Positions 17,671 through 26,782 of a stretch of DNA of 64,000 nucleotides are shown piece by piece. The stretch is from Paranoxybacillus sp035645275. Lineage in GTDB: Bacteria; Bacillota; Bacilli; Bacillales; Anoxybacillaceae. The first letter of the stretch is position 1, and each line of letters starts with the position of its first letter. Position numbers and translations under genes: made by a program. Location: positions 620,001 through 684,000 of the forward strand of contig DASQMX010000026.1 of the NCBI GenBank assembly GCA_035645275.1. Direction: 5' to 3'. The notes beneath the pieces were generated by a model, which saw only the letters and a program-made list of their open reading frames with translations, had not been told where the DNA came from and made no database searches.

Positions 17671-17790
17671 AGGGGCTGACCCAAAAGTGTCTGACCTCAC
17701 GCGAAATCCATTATATAGTGTTCTTATCGACCGTTTATACTATATATGGTGGTTGTGGGGTCTGACATTTTCTTTCGGGTCAGCCTCTTT
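17671..17790 (+). repeat. Palindromic intergenic repeat, copy D
   Basis: The clearest copy: GGGGCTGACCCAAAAGTGTC ... GGGTCAGCCTC with inner CTGACCTCACGCGAAATCCA and GGTTGTGGGGTCTGACA. Lies 36 nt past the comEC stop. With the structured element before it, it fills the 346-bp gap between yqzM and comEC. Confidence 0.9.
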
Positions 17791-17826
17791 TTATATCCTG
17801 CTTCGATACGTTTTGTTATTCATATG

Positions 17827-20136
17827 CTATGGCAGCATCGTTGTAAAGGTTCCAGATTTTTTCGTATACATAAATTGAATTGCGCCATGCCAATCTGTCC
17901 GTAAAATAGTGATATTGTACGCATGGAGGCGTTGAATGACCGTTTCATGTGGATGCTTATATCGATTATGCTTACCTACAGAGATAAGCGCAACTTTAGG
18001 CTGTATCTGCTTTAACAATGCTTCCGAAGTCGATGTATCGCTGCCATGGTGCCCCACTTTCAGTACGTCAGCACGCAAGCTTGGGAACGCATGAAGGAGT
18101 TCTTGCTCTCCGCTTTCTTCTAAATCACCTAGAAACAGCCAGGTCAATCCTCCTAAATTGGTATATAAAACAATAGAGCGATTGTTTTTGCTTGCTTCCC
18201 TTTCTGTCTTTGTTGGTGACAGTACATAAAACGAGATTCCTGCTGCCGCCCACTTTTCTCCGCGACTTATTTCTCTTACAGAAATATGGTGGCGCTTTGC
18301 TGCTTTTACTAACCTTTCTTGTAAATGATCTTCACTTCCTCCCTTTCCAACGAGCAACTCCTTTACAACGATTTGTTCAATAATGGTTTGCGCTGCTCCC
18401 ATATGGTCATAATCACCATGCGTAATAATTAACTTATCTAGTTTTGATACTCCTTTGGCCTTCAAAAAAGGAACGACGACATCGGCTCCGACTTCAAATT
18501 CATCTTTCCGTTTCCGCCAAGACGGTTTAGAAAACGAAACGACACCGCCTGTATCAATTAAATACACTCCTTTTCGATATGGCAGTTCAATATAAATACA
18601 ATCTCCCTGTCCTACGTCAAGCAAAACAACCTCTCCATAACGATCAAGATAAGGTGTGAACCAATCAACAATAATCACGAATAGTAGAAAAAATACGCCC
18701 TTATATTTCTGCCATCCTTGGCTCATTTTTTCAAACTCAACAAAAACGAATAAAATCGCCGCACAATAACAAAACAACAATAGCGGAGACGGACGTCCGA
18801 ATGTCAATAAGAAAGAGGAATGAAAAGCAAAAAATTCAACTAGTTGATTTGTCAAAAGCAATATTTTCTCTAACATGAAAATAAGTAACTTTCCGGCTGG
18901 CAAAAATAAATAATGACCTACTAATGAAAGAAGCGAAAGCGGTAAAATAATGAACGAATACAGTGGAACAAAAACGATATTTAGCGGAAAGCTGAGAAGA
19001 GAAATTTCAAAAAAATGATATAAGAGAAGCGGAAGCGAACTAAGTTGAGCAACGACTGTTGTTGACACTAATTGAAACAAAGGAGAAGATTGCTGCAAAA
19101 TCGTATGAGAAGATAAAATAAGCCCTAAAGTCGCAATAAATGATAGCTGAAAGCCTGCTTGAAATAAAGCATAAGGATTTAATAACAGCATAATGACACA
19201 CGTTGCGCTAAGCGAATCAATCGGGAGCAGTTTCGTCGGCCACTTCAGGCTGATTAACAAAATCCCTGCTATTAATGAAGCGCGCACGACTGAAGGAGAA
19301 GCGCCTGTCAGAACAGTATACAGAGGCAAAAGGAAAATGAGGAGCCTTGCAGCTGTTTCTCTAGTCATTCCGACACGGATGGCCAGAAAGAAACTCATCC
19401 CTGTTAACATTGTTACATGTAGTCCGGAAATCGCTAGAAGATGGATTAAACCAAGTTTTTGATATCCTTCAAGAATGGTTTCGCTCATTTGCTCTCTTTC
19501 ACCGTAGACGAGCGCCTGAACCATTCCGATTGTTGCTGGAGGAAAATGTTGTTCTATATAAGCAACTCCTTTTTGTCTTACCGTTATGAGCTTTTCATAA
19601 AAGCTAAGAGGGGTAGGGCGGCAATTGTCTAAGGAAAGAGCATGGGGTTTCAGCAGCCAATGAATGCCTTGAAAATATAAATATTTTTGATAATTAAAAG
19701 CATAAGGATTTCTTGCTGCTTCCGGAACTTCTAACACTCCTGAAAATGAACACACCATTCCAACTGAAAGAAGCGACAATTTCTGTTTTTCTTCTTCTGA
19801 ACGAATGCGATAACTGATCCTCACTTTTTCCCGCTTTGGCGTTTCTGCCGTTCCTATTAACCTATCGCCATCAATGGTAACAGGCGAAACAAACCTAACA
19901 GAAAATTGTGTCATCGTATCTGTTAACATTGTTCGATTTTTCCCATCTATATATATAAAATACAAATAAAACACGAGCATTGCCGCCAGACAAAACAAAA
20001 ATATTTCACGTTTCCGAAACAGTAAAAAAAGGAAGTAAACCGAAGTGAAAACAAGAGGATAAACATGAAGAGAAAAGTAGCTAAGGAGAATGCCGAAAAT
20101 TGCGGACAGGGCAATATAAATGAAATTTCCTTTCAT
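17827..20136 (-). CDS. comEC: DNA uptake channel protein ComEC
   Basis: Polytopic membrane protein that carries single-stranded transforming DNA across the cytoplasmic membrane. Visible: N-terminal membrane segments and an OB-like extracytoplasmic domain (DUF4131), the central competence domain with LLAISGLHVTMLTGM and many membrane helices, and a C-terminal metallo-beta-lactamase domain (LDVGQGDCIYIE, ITHGDYDHMGA, LKVGHHGSDTSTSE). 769 aa, full length and apparently intact. Separated from comEB by repeat copy E, unlike a simple tight operon. Confidence 0.96.
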   Translation of the reverse strand: MKGNFIYIALSAIFGILLSYFSLHVYPLVFTSVYFLFLLFRKREIFLFCLAAMLVFYLYFIYIDGKNRTMLTDTMTQFSVRFVSPVTIDGDRLIGTAETPKREKVRISYRIRSEEEKQKLSLLSVGMVCSFSGVLEVPEAARNPYAFNYQKYLYFQGIHWLLKPHALSLDNCRPTPLSFYEKLITVRQKGVAYIEQHFPPATIGMVQALVYGEREQMSETILEGYQKLGLIHLLAISGLHVTMLTGMSFFLAIRVGMTRETAARLLIFLLPLYTVLTGASPSVVRASLIAGILLISLKWPTKLLPIDSLSATCVIMLLLNPYALFQAGFQLSFIATLGLILSSHTILQQSSPLFQLVSTTVVAQLSSLPLLLYHFFEISLLSFPLNIVFVPLYSFIILPLSLLSLVGHYLFLPAGKLLIFMLEKILLLTNQLVEFFAFHSSFLLTFGRPSPLLLFCYCAAILFVFVEFEKMSQGWQKYKGVFFLLFVIIVDWFTPYLDRYGEVVLLDVGQGDCIYIELPYRKGVYLIDTGGVVSFSKPSWRKRKDEFEVGADVVVPFLKAKGVSKLDKLIITHGDYDHMGAAQTIIEQIVVKELLVGKGGSEDHLQERLVKAAKRHHISVREISRGEKWAAAGISFYVLSPTKTEREASKNNRSIVLYTNLGGLTWLFLGDLEESGEQELLHAFPSLRADVLKVGHHGSDTSTSEALLKQIQPKVALISVGKHNRYKHPHETVIQRLHAYNITILRTDWHGAIQFMYTKKSGTFTTMLP

Positions 20137-20173
20137 CTTTCAGAAATCTCCTTTTATATATGTGAAGATGCCA

Positions 20174-20267
20174 AGTCTGACCCATAAGTGTCTGACCTCA
20201 CGCTTATTTTATTTATCGAATTATATATTATGTTGTGGGGCCTGACACTTTCCATGGGTCAGTCTCT
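20174..20267 (+). repeat. Palindromic intergenic repeat, copy E
   Basis: Short copy (about 94 bp): TCTGACCCATAAGTGTCTGACCTCACGC on the left; GTTGTGGGGCCTGACACTTT and GGGTCAGTCTC on the right. The outer arm change G-to-A on the right (CAGTCTC) is matched by the left arm. Lies inside the come operon, between comEB and comEC. Confidence 0.87.
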
Positions 20268-20272
20268 TCGCT

Positions 20273-20734
20273 TTATGACTTGTTTAAGAAAGAAAATACT
20301 TTCGTTGAATCAAACGGAACTTGTTCAACATGAACGTTTGCTTGTTTAAAAAGCTCGATAGCATAAGGGTGATTTTTATAATCCTGGGCATAATAAACCG
20401 CTTTAATGCCGCTTTGAATAATCGCTTTACAACAATGCAGGCATGGAAAATGAGTGACGTATATTTCCGCTCCTTCTGTTGGTACACCAAATTTTGCGCA
20501 TTGAATAATCGCATTCATTTCCGCATGAATGGTACGGACGCAATGATTATCAATGACATAGCAGCCTTCGTCAATGCAATGAGCACCACCAGCAATCGAA
20601 CCGTTATAACCTCCAGCAATAATTCGTTTATCGCGTACAATCGTTGCCCCGACGGCCAGGCGCGTACACGTGCTGCGCATCGCCAGCAAATGGCTTTGTG
20701 CCATAAAATATTGATCCCACGTAATTCGTTCCAT
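20273..20734 (-). CDS. comEB: ComEB, dCMP deaminase family
   Basis: Zinc-dependent deaminase fold, 153 aa. The zinc site is seen in IHAEMNAI (His and catalytic Glu) and PCLHC (two Cys). Likely converts dCMP to dUMP for thymidylate synthesis. It lies in the competence operon, but in B. subtilis is not needed for DNA uptake itself. Confidence 0.95.
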   Translation of the reverse strand: MERITWDQYFMAQSHLLAMRSTCTRLAVGATIVRDKRIIAGGYNGSIAGGAHCIDEGCYVIDNHCVRTIHAEMNAIIQCAKFGVPTEGAEIYVTHFPCLHCCKAIIQSGIKAVYYAQDYKNHPYAIELFKQANVHVEQVPFDSTKVFSFLNKS

Positions 20735-20792
20735 AAAACCTCTCCCCTTGCATGAATAAGCTCAGTATACCAATAGTTTAACGAGGTTTTAT

Positions 20793-21407
20793 TTATCGCA
20801 CAACTACTTGATCCTTTATTTTCTCTAGCGATTTCTCACCAATTCCTGTCACATTTAATAAGTCTTCTATTTTTTGAAACGGTCCATGTTCTTCACGGTA
20901 AGCGATAATCGCCTCTGCTTTCGCTGGTCCAATACCGTGAAGCTGCTGCAGGTCTTCCACCGATGCCGTATTAATATTCACTTTTCCCTCGTTTGCAGCC
21001 GCGAACGTTGCTGAATCGGAAATGACCGACCCACTGGCCTCTTCCCCGACTTTTGGTACATATATAACCATCTCATCATGAACTTTTGCCGCAAGATTGA
21101 CCTTTGTTTGATCTGCTTCCTTCGTAAATCCACCTGCTAAGGCAATCACATCTTTTACCCTGCCTGTTTCTTTGACTTCGTATACGCCTGGATGAACGAC
21201 TGCTCCCTTGACATCTACGAGTATAGCTGAAACATTTTTTTCGTCTTTCTCTTCTTTCTTCGCTTCTATTGTTTCGTTGGAAGTTGCTGATTCGTCTAAA
21301 AACAGTTGTTCCCCATCGTACCGCTCTTGGGTAAACCAAAATAACGCAACAACCGCCAATAATAATACAATGTATAACTGCTTTTTATATTTCTTTACCA
21401 TCTCCAC
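20793..21407 (-). CDS. comEA: Competence DNA receptor ComEA
   Basis: Membrane-anchored double-stranded DNA receptor for transformation. One N-terminal membrane helix (YIVLLLAVVALFWF), a SLBB-like oligomerisation domain (VKGAVVHPGVYEVKETGRV...), and a C-terminal double helix-hairpin-helix DNA-binding domain (VNINTASVEDLQQLHGIG). The GTG at 21407 has AAAGGGTGG 8 nt upstream and is preferred; 204 aa. Frame is open to 21437. Divergent from comER. Confidence 0.95.
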   Translation of the reverse strand: MEMVKKYKKQLYIVLLLAVVALFWFTQERYDGEQLFLDESATSNETIEAKKEEKDEKNVSAILVDVKGAVVHPGVYEVKETGRVKDVIALAGGFTKEADQTKVNLAAKVHDEMVIYVPKVGEEASGSVISDSATFAAANEGKVNINTASVEDLQQLHGIGPAKAEAIIAYREEHGPFQKIEDLLNVTGIGEKSLEKIKDQVVVR

Positions 21408-21509
21408 TTTTTGTACCACCCTTTCCAATTTAAGCATAAAAACGAACTATTTCTCATACATATCGTTTAGAAGGGAAGCACCTGTTTCGCGTAAAGGAGG
21501 GATTCACTA

Positions 21510-22340
21510 GTGAATATAGGATTTATTGGAACGGGAAACATGGGGAGAATTTTGATTGAAGCCTTTGTTGAAGCAAAAGTAGTAGACCCAAGCCAACTTG
21601 TGATTACAAATAGAACGATAGCTAAGGCGATGGATATACAAAAAAACTATCCTGAAATCAAAGTCGTTTCGAGCGGAGAAGAAGTCATTGAAAAAGCCGA
21701 TCTTATTTTTATATGTATCAAACCGTTAGACATTCACCCCCTTTTAGTTCGCTTATCTTCCCGCTTAACAGCGCAGCATTGCATCGTTTCTATTACAAGC
21801 CCGATTACAGTAAAACAGCTCGAATCGCTTGTTCCTTGTTATGTTGTGCGGGTGATTCCAAGCATTAATAACCGTGCTCTCGCTGGCAGTTCGCTCATTA
21901 CATTTAGCGAGCGATGTGCACCACATTATCGAATGTATATCGAACATTTATTTAAAAAAATTTCCCAACCTTCCTATATTACAGAAGAGATTACAAGGGT
22001 TGCTTCCGACATTGCAAGTTGTGGGCCTGCTTTTTTTAGTTATTTACTACAACGCTTTATTGAAGCGGCTGTGCAAAAAACAGCCATTACAAAAGAGCAA
22101 GCGACTATGCTGGCAAGCGACATGATTATTGGATTAGGGGAATTATTGAAAAAAAGAATATACACCCTTCCGACGTTACAAGAGAAAGTGTGCGTAAAAG
22201 GCGGAATTACAGGCGAAGGCATTAAAGTGCTAGAAAAAGAGCTCGGGGAGATATTTGAACATATATTTGAAAAAACGCATGAAAAATTTCGTGAAGATAT
22301 TGAACAAGTGAAAAAACAATTTAATAGTAATATTCCATAA
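21510..22340 (+). CDS. comER: ComER, pyrroline-5-carboxylate reductase-like protein
   Basis: ProC-family protein: Rossmann motif GFIGTGNMG at residues 4-12 and the C-terminal dimerisation domain with CGPAFFSYLLQ and KGGITGEGIKVLE. 276 aa. GTG start at 21510 follows AAAGGAGGG. It is divergent from comEA, as in B. subtilis. In Bacilli it is not required for competence and has been linked to sporulation entry; enzymatic activity is uncertain. Confidence 0.92.
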   Translation: MNIGFIGTGNMGRILIEAFVEAKVVDPSQLVITNRTIAKAMDIQKNYPEIKVVSSGEEVIEKADLIFICIKPLDIHPLLVRLSSRLTAQHCIVSITSPITVKQLESLVPCYVVRVIPSINNRALAGSSLITFSERCAPHYRMYIEHLFKKISQPSYITEEITRVASDIASCGPAFFSYLLQRFIEAAVQKTAITKEQATMLASDMIIGLGELLKKRIYTLPTLQEKVCVKGGITGEGIKVLEKELGEIFEHIFEKTHEKFREDIEQVKKQFNSNIP

Positions 22341-22707
22341 AAAAGAGAAGATTCCTTCTTGATTTCATAAAAAATAACCATCGAATATGATCGAATGGGT
22401 TCATTTCAGAGGTGCAAACAATTAAATCACAAATAAAAACACACAGAATTTCGCAATAGAAAGCTCTGTGTGTTTTTATTGATTGATCTAGATTTTTAAC
22501 GCATCAACTAAAAAATACAAGCTAAATCGCATCCTTATTCCCAAGCAATGAGATAATGATTAGAGGATGTGTGAATAACCTGTGATTTTGTACGTGAACT
22601 TGTAACTTCGTTAAAAGGTTATTGGATATTTATGTTAAAATAATTATAGGAAATGATTAAGCTAACTGGACAGTTCAATTTATTAGGAAAAAATAAAGGG
22701 AGATTCG
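22341..22707. other. AT-rich 367-bp gap after comER
   Basis: Apart from the hairpin at 22431-22480, I see no gene or repeat. The sequence is much more AT-rich than the flanking comE and yqeM genes. The last 60 bp before 22708 contain TTGGAT and TATAGG 17 bp apart, a weak promoter candidate. Confidence 0.5.
22431..22480. terminator. Bidirectional terminator hairpin downstream of comER
   Basis: AATAAAAACACACAGA, 17-nt loop, TCTGTGTGTTTTTATT: a 16-bp perfect stem with T runs on both strands. It is 90 nt past the comER stop. Confidence 0.85.
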
Positions 22708-23139
22708 ATGAAGAACAAAAGTCATTTAAAAACAATTAACTGGTTTATTTTCGGACTTCTTATTTCAATAGGAGTTATTACAGCAATCATCACACTATTA
22801 GATTTAAATAATTTAAATGATACAACACAATCTTTAGATGGCAGGCAATCCCGTGCTGAATTCCGTTGGAGTTCTATGCACACAGCTATGACAGTTGTAT
22901 TACTTATCCTTTTGACTTTTCTAGCTATAGGTTGGAAGCGTTTATTTCCTTTTAATGTTCCCATTGCTTTAATAATAGCTGGTTTCTATTATGAGTTGTT
23001 CTTCCTTACATTTACTGTAGGATGGGTTGGCATTCAAGGAATGATTGGGTTATTACTCGCTCTACTAACAGGAGTAATTTTAATAATTTCTCATTCTGTT
23101 TTCATATTTATTAAACGGAAAAAAGCCATTAAAAGTTAA
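22708..23139 (+). CDS. Unrecognised four-helix membrane protein
   Basis: 143 aa, very hydrophobic, with about four membrane segments (roughly residues 12-32, 57-76, 80-101 and 106-133). A polar loop after helix 1 is rich in Asp and Asn and contains LDGRQSRAEFRW. Short basic tail KRKKAIKS. Start has GGGAG 5 nt before ATG. I do not recognise a family. It sits in an AT-rich segment between comER and yqeM, genes that adjoin in B. subtilis, so it is probably an acquired or lineage-specific gene. It has its own terminator. Confidence 0.75.
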   Translation: MKNKSHLKTINWFIFGLLISIGVITAIITLLDLNNLNDTTQSLDGRQSRAEFRWSSMHTAMTVVLLILLTFLAIGWKRLFPFNVPIALIIAGFYYELFFLTFTVGWVGIQGMIGLLLALLTGVILIISHSVFIFIKRKKAIKS

Positions 23140-23220
23140 CGGTTCTTTAGTTATTACAATTTGAAGTTTCAATTCTCCATTTCTGAACTAAGGGGGCGAT
23201 AATTGAATAAGGGTTAGTAA

Positions 23221-23259
23221 AAAAATGAGCTTGGAGAAACTTCTCTAAGCTCATTTTTA
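23221..23259. terminator. Bidirectional terminator between the membrane protein and yqeM
   Basis: AAAAATGAGCTT-GAGAA ... TTCTC-AAGCTCATTTTT: a nearly perfect hairpin with A and T runs. Serves both convergent genes. Confidence 0.88.
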
Positions 23260-23372
23260 ATGTGAATGGTTCTGTGAATTTATTGGTGGATATTTTGCCA
23301 TTTAGCCTGTGATTTAACATGTGTTTTACTTTTTTGTACCTCACAAGTGAACCCACTAATATCGATCGATAG

Positions 23373-24116
23373 CTATTTTTTAGCAACGAAAAAAATTCTC
23401 TCTGATGTTTCAGTTGGAAGTTCGTCGGTAAAATCCGCGCTAATCTCTAACACTTCAAATCCAGTGGATAAAAGCCATTGTTTATATTGCTCAACCTCAT
23501 ACGTACGTTGCACATGCCATTCGTCGAAACGCTCATACATACCGTTAGGCTGCTGAACAAAGAAAGTAAGTTCATGTTCTACACTGTATGAAATATCTCC
23601 AGGGAAACAGTTCCAAATATAACTTATTTTCTCTTCATTGTTCGCAAAAGTTTGATTCGCAAACACATGCTCCATTTTATAAGTAGAATGAACATCAAAC
23701 ATGAACAAGCCTCCGTCATGGAGATGCTCATAAATACGGGCAAATGTTTGTCTGACTTCCGCTTCACTTTGCAAATAATTAAGAGAATCACAAAAAATCA
23801 CGACGCAATCAAATGGAGCAAATCCCTCTAGTTCCGTCATATTTTGTTGAAAAAACTCAACCAGTACTCCGCTTCCTTCTGCCTTTGCTTGAGCAACTGC
23901 CAACATATCTTCTGATAAGTCAATTCCTGTTACTTGAAAGCCGTCTTGGGCGAGCCGTATTGAGAGCTCGCCCGTCCCGCAACCAACATCAAGCAAACGC
24001 ATAGAGCTGGCTCGTCCATATTGCTTTATTTTTCTCTTTACAAAATCACGCCATGCTTCATACGGGGCATCATTCATTAAATAGTCATACAAATAAGCGA
24101 ATTGTTCGTATGCCAT
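23373..24116 (-). CDS. yqeM: YqeM, class I SAM-dependent methyltransferase
   Basis: Methyltransferase of unknown substrate, 247 aa. SAM motif I LLDVGCGTGELSIRLA lies at about residues 39-54, with acidic motif II VTGIDLSEDML and CVVIFCDSLNYL after it. Last gene of the yqeG operon; its ATG overlaps the rsfS stop, so it is translationally coupled. Confidence 0.92.
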   Translation of the reverse strand: MAYEQFAYLYDYLMNDAPYEAWRDFVKRKIKQYGRASSMRLLDVGCGTGELSIRLAQDGFQVTGIDLSEDMLAVAQAKAEGSGVLVEFFQQNMTELEGFAPFDCVVIFCDSLNYLQSEAEVRQTFARIYEHLHDGGLFMFDVHSTYKMEHVFANQTFANNEEKISYIWNCFPGDISYSVEHELTFFVQQPNGMYERFDEWHVQRTYEVEQYKQWLLSTGFEVLEISADFTDELPTETSERIFFVAKK

Positions 24117-24469
24117 TACTGCAAATCACTCGCTAAATCCTCAAGCGGTGCATCTCCCCAAAGGCGCTCTAAATTATAATAAGTGCGTTCATCTTTATGA
24201 AACACATGAACAACAACATCGCCTAAATCGACTAAAACCCACTTTGCTTCGTCAAATCCTTCTAAACGTTTGACAGGAATTTGCTGTTCTTCTGCCTTTT
24301 CTTTAATCTCCCGAGCAATGGCTTGCACTTGTTTTTCAGAGTTGCCATGACAAATCATAAAATAATCAGCAACAAGAGAAATACCCTTCATATTTAATGC
24401 AACAATATCTTCCGCTTTTTTATCGTCTGCCGCTTTTACGGCTACACTTAAAATTTCACGTTCTGTCAT
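24116..24469 (-). CDS. rsfS: Ribosomal silencing factor RsfS
   Basis: Binds L14 on the 50S subunit and blocks subunit joining under starvation. 117 aa, with family motifs LVADYFMICHGNS and GFDEAKWVLVDLGDVVVHVF. Overlaps yqeK by four bases (ATGA). Confidence 0.95.
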   Translation of the reverse strand: MTEREILSVAVKAADDKKAEDIVALNMKGISLVADYFMICHGNSEKQVQAIAREIKEKAEEQQIPVKRLEGFDEAKWVLVDLGDVVVHVFHKDERTYYNLERLWGDAPLEDLASDLQ

Positions 24470-25044
24470 CTAGCTGCTTCCCCCTTCAATTCCATAATTA
24501 ATGAATTATAAGTATAAAACGTATCAGGATAGATCGCTTGATTTTTGTTCATCAAAAACTGAATCGTATTTTGCAGAGCTTTTATTAACGCTTTATTTAA
24601 ATCTTGTTTAGCCAATTCGCGAACTTCGTCTACTCCTGGAAAAATGCGTCCTGGTTCAATATAATCGGCTACATATACGACTTTTTCAAGCAACGTCATG
24701 TTTGGACGCCCTGATGTATGATAGCGAATCGCATCTAATATTTCCACATCGTTAATGCCTACTTCTTTTTCTACTAAATATGCCCCAACCGGTGCATGCC
24801 AAAGTTCTGTATTGTATAAAAGCAAATCTTTTGGCATATTTTGCTCTAAAATGATTTGTTTCATCTCTTCTTTCGGGCGAAATTTCGCATAATCGTGGAA
24901 AATAGCCGCTAATTCCGCCTTTTTCACGTCAGCTCCATATTGTTCTGCTAAGGCAATAGCTGTTTCCATCACACCAATTGTATGCTGATAACGATGTTCC
25001 GTTAGTTGTTTTTTGACAATTTCTAACGCCTCATGTCGCTCCAT
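24466..25044 (-). CDS. yqeK: YqeK, HD-domain Ap4A hydrolase (symmetrical)
   Basis: HD-superfamily protein whose homologues hydrolyse diadenosine tetraphosphate to two ADP. Metal ligands are seen in HRYQHTIGV, AIFHDYAKF (HD) and YHTSGRPNM. Start ATG at 25044 (MERHEALEIV), 192 aa; its start overlaps the nadD stop region. Frame is open to 25062. Confidence 0.93.
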   Translation of the reverse strand: MERHEALEIVKKQLTEHRYQHTIGVMETAIALAEQYGADVKKAELAAIFHDYAKFRPKEEMKQIILEQNMPKDLLLYNTELWHAPVGAYLVEKEVGINDVEILDAIRYHTSGRPNMTLLEKVVYVADYIEPGRIFPGVDEVRELAKQDLNKALIKALQNTIQFLMNKNQAIYPDTFYTYNSLIMELKGEAAR

Positions 25045-25603
25045 ATAACTTCTTCTCCTCAATGTATAATTTTACGTTCTCCGGTACTAAATATTTAATG
25101 CTTTTTCCTGTTTTAATCCGCTTACGAATTAAGGAAGAGGAGACACCAAACTCCGGGACTTCCACTTCAATAATCGGGTAAGAAGTCTCAAGCGAAAAGC
25201 CCGGACGTTTAACACCGACAAATGTTACAAGCTGCATGAGCTCATCAATTTTATACCAATTCGGCAAATATTCAACCATATCAGCACCAATAATAAAATA
25301 AAATTCGTAGTTTTTATATATATGTTTCAGCTGAGAAATCGTTTCATACGTATAAGACGGGCCTTCTCTTTCCAGTTCAATCGTTTGAATTTTAAACTGT
25401 GGATGATCGCCAATCGCTAATTCAAGCATGTTCAAACGATCCGAGCTGTCTGTTACTTTTTTTCCTTGTTTATGAGGAGGGATACGATTTGGCATAAACC
25501 ATATTTCAGACAAATTTAAAAATGTCAACACTTCATTCGCCATTAATAAATGTCCGTTATGCGGCGGATCAAATGTTCCGCCAAAAATGCCGATTTTTTT
25601 CAT
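25031..25603 (-). CDS. nadD: Nicotinate-nucleotide adenylyltransferase
   Basis: Transfers AMP to nicotinate mononucleotide in NAD synthesis. Nucleotidyltransferase signatures GGTFDPPHNGHL (residues 8-19) and VSSSLIRKRI near the C-terminus. 190 aa, with GGAGGGAGAG before ATG. Overlaps yqeK. Confidence 0.97.
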   Translation of the reverse strand: MKKIGIFGGTFDPPHNGHLLMANEVLTFLNLSEIWFMPNRIPPHKQGKKVTDSSDRLNMLELAIGDHPQFKIQTIELEREGPSYTYETISQLKHIYKNYEFYFIIGADMVEYLPNWYKIDELMQLVTFVGVKRPGFSLETSYPIIEVEVPEFGVSSSLIRKRIKTGKSIKYLVPENVKLYIEEKKLYGAT

Positions 25604-25629
25604 CTCTCTCCCTCCTCATGAATGCTTTT

Positions 25630-25923
25630 TTAACTTGGCAATACAATTTGCTTATTTTCTTTTGATTCTTTATATAAAACGATGACATTGCCAATAATTT
25701 GTACAAGCTCCGCCTGCGCTCCTTCAGCTAATTGGTGCGCTACCGTTTCACGGTCCTCTTCACAGTTTTGCAGCACACTCACTTTAATCAATTCACGCGC
25801 TTCTAAGGCATCAACGATTTGTTTAATCATATTCTCGTTAACGCCTCCTTTTCCTACTTGAAAAATCGGATTTAAATGATGGGCCTTTGCCCGCAAAAAC
25901 CGTTTTTGTTTACCTGTTAGCAT
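25630..25923 (-). CDS. yhbY: YhbY/YqeI family ribosome-assembly RNA-binding protein
   Basis: CRM-domain protein, 97 aa, starting MLTGKQKRFLRAKAHHLNP and with the GKGGVNENM loop (GxxG). It probably associates with pre-50S particles. Its start overlaps the aroE stop by 14 nt. Confidence 0.94.
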   Translation of the reverse strand: MLTGKQKRFLRAKAHHLNPIFQVGKGGVNENMIKQIVDALEARELIKVSVLQNCEEDRETVAHQLAEGAQAELVQIIGNVIVLYKESKENKQIVLPS

Positions 25924-26761
25924 GTGTTTTACCTCCTAGCTGTTCTATAACAATTTGTTTCATTCTGTTTGTATCAGGAAAGATGCCTGTCCATTTTTCA
26001 AACGCTAATGCTCCTTGATAAACGAACATTCCTACACCGTTTTGCGTGATTGCTCCGCATCGCTTTGCCTCTTTTAATAACATTGTTTCCAAGGGATTGT
26101 ATATAATATCACTTACAACGGTACCCTTTTTTAAATTGTCGAGCGAAAGAGGTATCTCTTCAACATTAGGATACATTCCAACTGATGTTGTATTGATAAT
26201 AATGTCGTAATTCCCTAACGACTGTTGTGCCTCATGAATCGAATAAGCCCTCGACAAAACCGAAATGGTTCTCTCATTAATCAGTTCCTCCGCTTTACTC
26301 ACCGTGCGATTGCAGAGATCGATACATGAAGCTTTACTACGTGCAAGTGAAAAATAAATTCCTCTTGCTGCTCCGCCGGCACCGATAAGTAAAATACGTT
26401 TTCCTGCCAGCTCAATGTTCAACTCTTCACACAATGCACGAACAAATCCCTCTCCATCGGTATTATAGCCAATAAGCCGTCCATTTTCATTCACAACCGT
26501 ATTGACAGCACCGATTTGCAAGGCCATTTCATCGATGTCATCTAAAAATGGAACGATCGCTGTTTTATGAGGAATTGTGACATTAAAACCGGCTATTCCA
26601 AGCGCTCTCATCCCCTGAACAGCGTCTTTCAGATGCTCTTTTTCGACGTGAAATGCATGGTAATATGCATCGATGCCAGTTCGCTTAAATGCATCGTTAT
26701 GCATAAGCGGCGACATCGAATGATGCACCGGGCAGCCAATCAGTCCAAAGAGCTTTTTCAT
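25910..26761 (-). CDS. aroE: Shikimate dehydrogenase (NADP+)
   Basis: Reduces 3-dehydroshikimate in aromatic amino acid synthesis. Substrate motifs SPLMHNDAF and NVTIPHK (catalytic Lys), NTDGEGF, and the NADP-binding LIGAGGAARGI. 283 aa, full length. Embedded in the yqeH-yhbY operon as in other Bacilli. Confidence 0.97.
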   Translation of the reverse strand: MKKLFGLIGCPVHHSMSPLMHNDAFKRTGIDAYYHAFHVEKEHLKDAVQGMRALGIAGFNVTIPHKTAIVPFLDDIDEMALQIGAVNTVVNENGRLIGYNTDGEGFVRALCEELNIELAGKRILLIGAGGAARGIYFSLARSKASCIDLCNRTVSKAEELINERTISVLSRAYSIHEAQQSLGNYDIIINTTSVGMYPNVEEIPLSLDNLKKGTVVSDIIYNPLETMLLKEAKRCGAITQNGVGMFVYQGALAFEKWTGIFPDTNRMKQIVIEQLGGKTHANR

Positions 26762-26782
26762 CCCCTCTCCCCCTTAACATGT

